Assembly (NCBI GenBank): GCA_002059205.1
Contig: MVCQ01000053.1
Location: 1 to 7,942, forward strand
Reading direction: 5' to 3'
Length of the DNA stretch: 7,942 nucleotides
DNA from: Candidatus Latescibacteria bacterium 4484_107
GTDB lineage: Bacteria; Latescibacterota; 4484-107
Positions 6,404 through 7,942 of the stretch are shown here, in pieces. The notes under the pieces were generated by a model that saw only the letters and a list, made by a program, of their open reading frames with translations, ran no database searches and was not told the origin of the DNA. Position 1 is the stretch's first letter. The number at the start of each line of letters is the position of its first letter. Made by a program: the position numbers and the translations under genes.

Positions 6404-6476
6404 TGAAAAATGAAAGATGCAAAATGAAAAGTGAAAAATGTAAAGCGGGGATGGGAAGCGCACTTTTCATTTTTCA
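6404..6476 (+). repeat. AATGAAAAATG-type repeat array with inverted arm between pyrK and pyrD
   Basis: From 6402 to about 6440 the sequence is a run of near-copies of a 7-9 nt word (AATGAAAAATGAAAGATG, then AAAATGAAAAGTGAAAAATG). A reversed copy lies at 6461-6476. Two alternative perfect stems can form with that arm: AAAATGAAAAGTG (6421-6433) with CACTTTTCATTTT (6461-6473), 13 bp; or TGAAAAATGAAA (6404-6415) with TTTCATTTTTCA (6465-6476), 12 bp. The RNA could fold in two mutually exclusive ways between the two genes. I see no promoter or terminator signature here. Confidence 0.7.
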
Positions 6477-6511
6477 ATGTGCAGACTGTCTTCGTGATAG
6501 GAGTTTTATCA

Positions 6512-7450
6512 ATGAATACAGCGCCATTAGAAAACGTACCACTTGATCTCAGCATAGAGATCGGCTCTCTCCACCTGAAAAATCCGGTGTTGGCGGCCTC
6601 CGGAACCTTTGGGTACGGCCGCGAGTTCGCGAAGGTGATGGATCTTTCCCGATTGGGAGGGATCGTGACGAAGGCCATCACGTTGGAGCCGCGATTGGGC
6701 AATCCGACGCCAAGAATCGTGGAGACCGCGTCCGGGATGCTGAATTCCATCGGCCTGGCGAACGTGGGCGTGGCGGCGTTTGCGCGGGATAAGATGCCTT
6801 TTCTGAGATCGTGCGGAACCGCGGTGATCGTGAACGTGGCCGGACGCTCGATGGATGAGTATGTGGAGGTAGTTCGCCGGCTTTCTGATTGTCCCGGCAT
6901 CCACGCGCTGGAGATCAATATCTCCTGCCCCAACGTGCAAGAGGGGGGACTTGCTTTTGGCGCGGATCCCAAGGTCGCGGCCGCGGTCATCGGCGCGGTC
7001 CGAAGCGTCACGCGGCTCCCCGTGATCGCCAAGTTGACGCCCAACGTGACCGATATCGTACGAATCGCCGAGGCCGTGCAGGAGGCCGGGGCGGACGCGG
7101 TTTCGCTTATCAATACCCTGGTCGGGATGGCCATTGACGTGGTGCGCAGACGGCCCGAATTGGGCGGTGTCACCGGGGGGCTCTCCGGCCCCGCGATCAA
7201 ACCCGTGGCGCTGGCTATGGTGTGGAAGGCGGCTCAGGCCGTGCGGATTCCGGTGATCGGCATGGGCGGGATTATGAACGCCGGGGATGCCCTGGAATTC
7301 ATGTTGGCCGGGGCTGTGGCGGTGCAGGTGGGCACGGCGAATTTCGTGGATCCGACGTCCACGATCCGAATTGTGGAGGGGCTGGAAGACACTCTGAGGG
7401 AGCGGGGGATGGGGTCGGTGAAGGAAATCATAGGTGCTCTGGAGGTTTGA
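6512..7450 (+). CDS. pyrD: Dihydroorotate dehydrogenase B (NAD-linked), catalytic FMN subunit
   Basis: PyrD oxidises dihydroorotate to orotate with FMN in the cytoplasm and hands electrons to PyrK. I choose ATG 6512 because TAGGAG (6498-6503) lies 8 nt upstream. The frame is open further upstream (an ATG at 6431), but that would add 27 residues translated from the intergenic repeat. The resulting 312 residues match class 1 enzymes. Visible motifs include NPVLAASGTFGYG (24-36), KAITLEPRLGNPTPR (54-68), NSIGLANVG (78-86) and EINISCPNV (134-142). Cys139 in the last is the catalytic base expected of class 1B. FMN-site segments include KLTPNVTD (174-181), LINTLVGM (199-206), GGLSGPAIKP (222-231), IGMGGI (249-254) and QVGTANF (272-278). 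The PyrK neighbour agrees with type B. The last codons contain the ribosome binding site of the next gene. Confidence 0.96.
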   Translation: MNTAPLENVPLDLSIEIGSLHLKNPVLAASGTFGYGREFAKVMDLSRLGGIVTKAITLEPRLGNPTPRIVETASGMLNSIGLANVGVAAFARDKMPFLRSCGTAVIVNVAGRSMDEYVEVVRRLSDCPGIHALEINISCPNVQEGGLAFGADPKVAAAVIGAVRSVTRLPVIAKLTPNVTDIVRIAEAVQEAGADAVSLINTLVGMAIDVVRRRPELGGVTGGLSGPAIKPVALAMVWKAAQAVRIPVIGMGGIMNAGDALEFMLAGAVAVQVGTANFVDPTSTIRIVEGLEDTLRERGMGSVKEIIGALEV

Positions 7451-7451
7451 A

Positions 7452-7928
7452 ATGGAAAGACTGCCTGGATTTCAAAGATTTCAAAGCGTTCAAAGATTGG
7501 GCCTAAACAATTTAGTCCTTGCTGCGGTGCTCATCACAGCTATAATGATGTTCGAAGTGACATGTTCCCCGGCGCCGAAGTATCGCGCGAAACGCTCCGG
7601 GAAACAGCGGACGAGCCGATCGGTCCAGACCTCCGGGGCCTACCAGATCGGGGGAGCCAGCTACTACGCGAAGAAGTTTCACGGACGCAAGACGGCCAAC
7701 GGAGAGATTTTCGATATGTATGCCATGACCGCCGCGCATCGGAAACTGGCCTTCGGCACGAACGTGCGGGTTACGAATTTAGGCAACGGGATGAGCGTGG
7801 TGGTGCGCATCAACGACCGGGGTCCGTTCGTCAAAGGGCGGATCATAGACCTGTCCTACGGGGCCGCGAAAAAGATCGGGCTGGTGCAAAGCGGCACCGC
7901 AAAGGTGAAACTCGAAATTGTGAAATAG
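7452..7928 (+). CDS. RlpA-family double-psi beta-barrel protein, probable envelope peptidoglycan enzyme
   Basis: This 158-residue protein starts at ATG 7452, with GGAGG (7441-7445) 6 nt upstream inside the end of pyrD. Only one base separates it from the pyrD stop, so translation is probably coupled. Residues 66-157 are a complete RlpA-type double-psi barrel: GGASYYAKKFHGRKTANGE, then TAAHRKLAFGTNVRVTNL, NGMSVVVRINDRGPFVKGR and IIDLSYGAAKKIGL. Glu85 and Asp122 correspond to acidic residues needed for the lytic transglycosylase activity of Pseudomonas RlpA. That enzyme cleaves peptidoglycan strands lacking stem peptides. A hydrophobic segment (about 20-34) and FEVTC with Cys38 suggest a secreted lipoprotein, but Glu at -3 is unusual for a lipobox. 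A basic linker (44-57) follows. There is no SPOR domain, so septal targeting as in classical RlpA is not evident. Residues 5-16 are encoded by a 9-nt micro-repeat. Confidence 0.88.
   Translation: MERLPGFQRFQSVQRLGLNNLVLAAVLITAIMMFEVTCSPAPKYRAKRSGKQRTSRSVQTSGAYQIGGASYYAKKFHGRKTANGEIFDMYAMTAAHRKLAFGTNVRVTNLGNGMSVVVRINDRGPFVKGRIIDLSYGAAKKIGLVQSGTAKVKLEIVK
7468..7500 (+). repeat. 9-nt GATTTCAAA-type tandem array in the rlpA-like N-terminus
   Basis: Three 9-nt units, GATTTCAAA (7468-7476), GATTTCAAA (7477-7485) and GCGTTCAAA (7486-7494), are followed by a partial GATTGG. They encode GFQRFQSVQRLG, the stretch ahead of the hydrophobic signal segment. The unit length is a multiple of three, so copy-number change would keep the frame. 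Confidence 0.75.
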
Positions 7929-7942
7929 GGGTCAGGGGGCGG

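Noticed and set aside
6431..6511. ATG 6431 as start of pyrD
   Set aside because: The extra 27 residues derive from intergenic repeat DNA and are not part of the PyrD fold; ATG 6512 has TAGGAG 8 nt upstream.

Overview
The window looks like ordinary chromosome from an uncultivated, moderately GC-rich, didermal bacterium. Two genes encode probable lipoproteins typical of an outer-membrane cell plan (a TPR lipoprotein and an RlpA-like protein). The mature start of the TPR lipoprotein, CAYFNTFYNA, is a pattern I associate with the FCB superphylum and related candidate phyla (KSB1, Latescibacteria, Zixibacteria-like). That placement rests on memory of protein families and is unverified.

Layout. 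Positions 1-2073 (minus strand) hold most of an exported M28-peptidase-like protein. Its C-terminus lies beyond the left edge, and several expected zinc ligands appear replaced. A 370-bp divergent intergenic region follows (2074-2443). It has a near-consensus sigma70 promoter facing right, a weaker candidate promoter facing left, and a striking 31-nt palindrome in the rightward leader. All remaining genes are on the plus strand: a stand-alone AIR-synthase/HypE-like enzyme (2444-3463), a TPR lipoprotein starting at a TTG codon (3650-5473), pyrK (5582-6388), pyrD (6512-7450) and a small RlpA-family protein (7452-7928).

How the genes work together. PyrK and PyrD form the class 1B, NAD-linked dihydroorotate dehydrogenase of pyrimidine synthesis. 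PyrK carries FAD and a 2Fe-2S cluster and passes electrons between NAD and the FMN of PyrD. The TPR lipoprotein and the RlpA-like protein are envelope proteins. The rlpA-like start lies one base past the pyrD stop, with its ribosome binding site inside pyrD, so these two are probably translated from one message. I see no functional link between the AIR-synthase-like gene and the others.

I find no CRISPR array, transposase, tRNA or rRNA, and no new multi-gene system. The most unusual signal is in the spaces between genes. All of the gaps longer than about 100 bp contain short, low-complexity, quasi-periodic DNA: CACTCACCACTCACC-like, AAACGTTAAACGTGAAA-like, GCCGCGAAGGCGCAAAG and AATGAAAAATGAAAGATG-like. 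A GATTTCAAA-type array lies in the 5' end of the rlpA-like gene. One of these words occurs three times, once in frame inside the M28-like gene. This suggests a dispersed, genome-wide class of micro-repeats that can enter genes.
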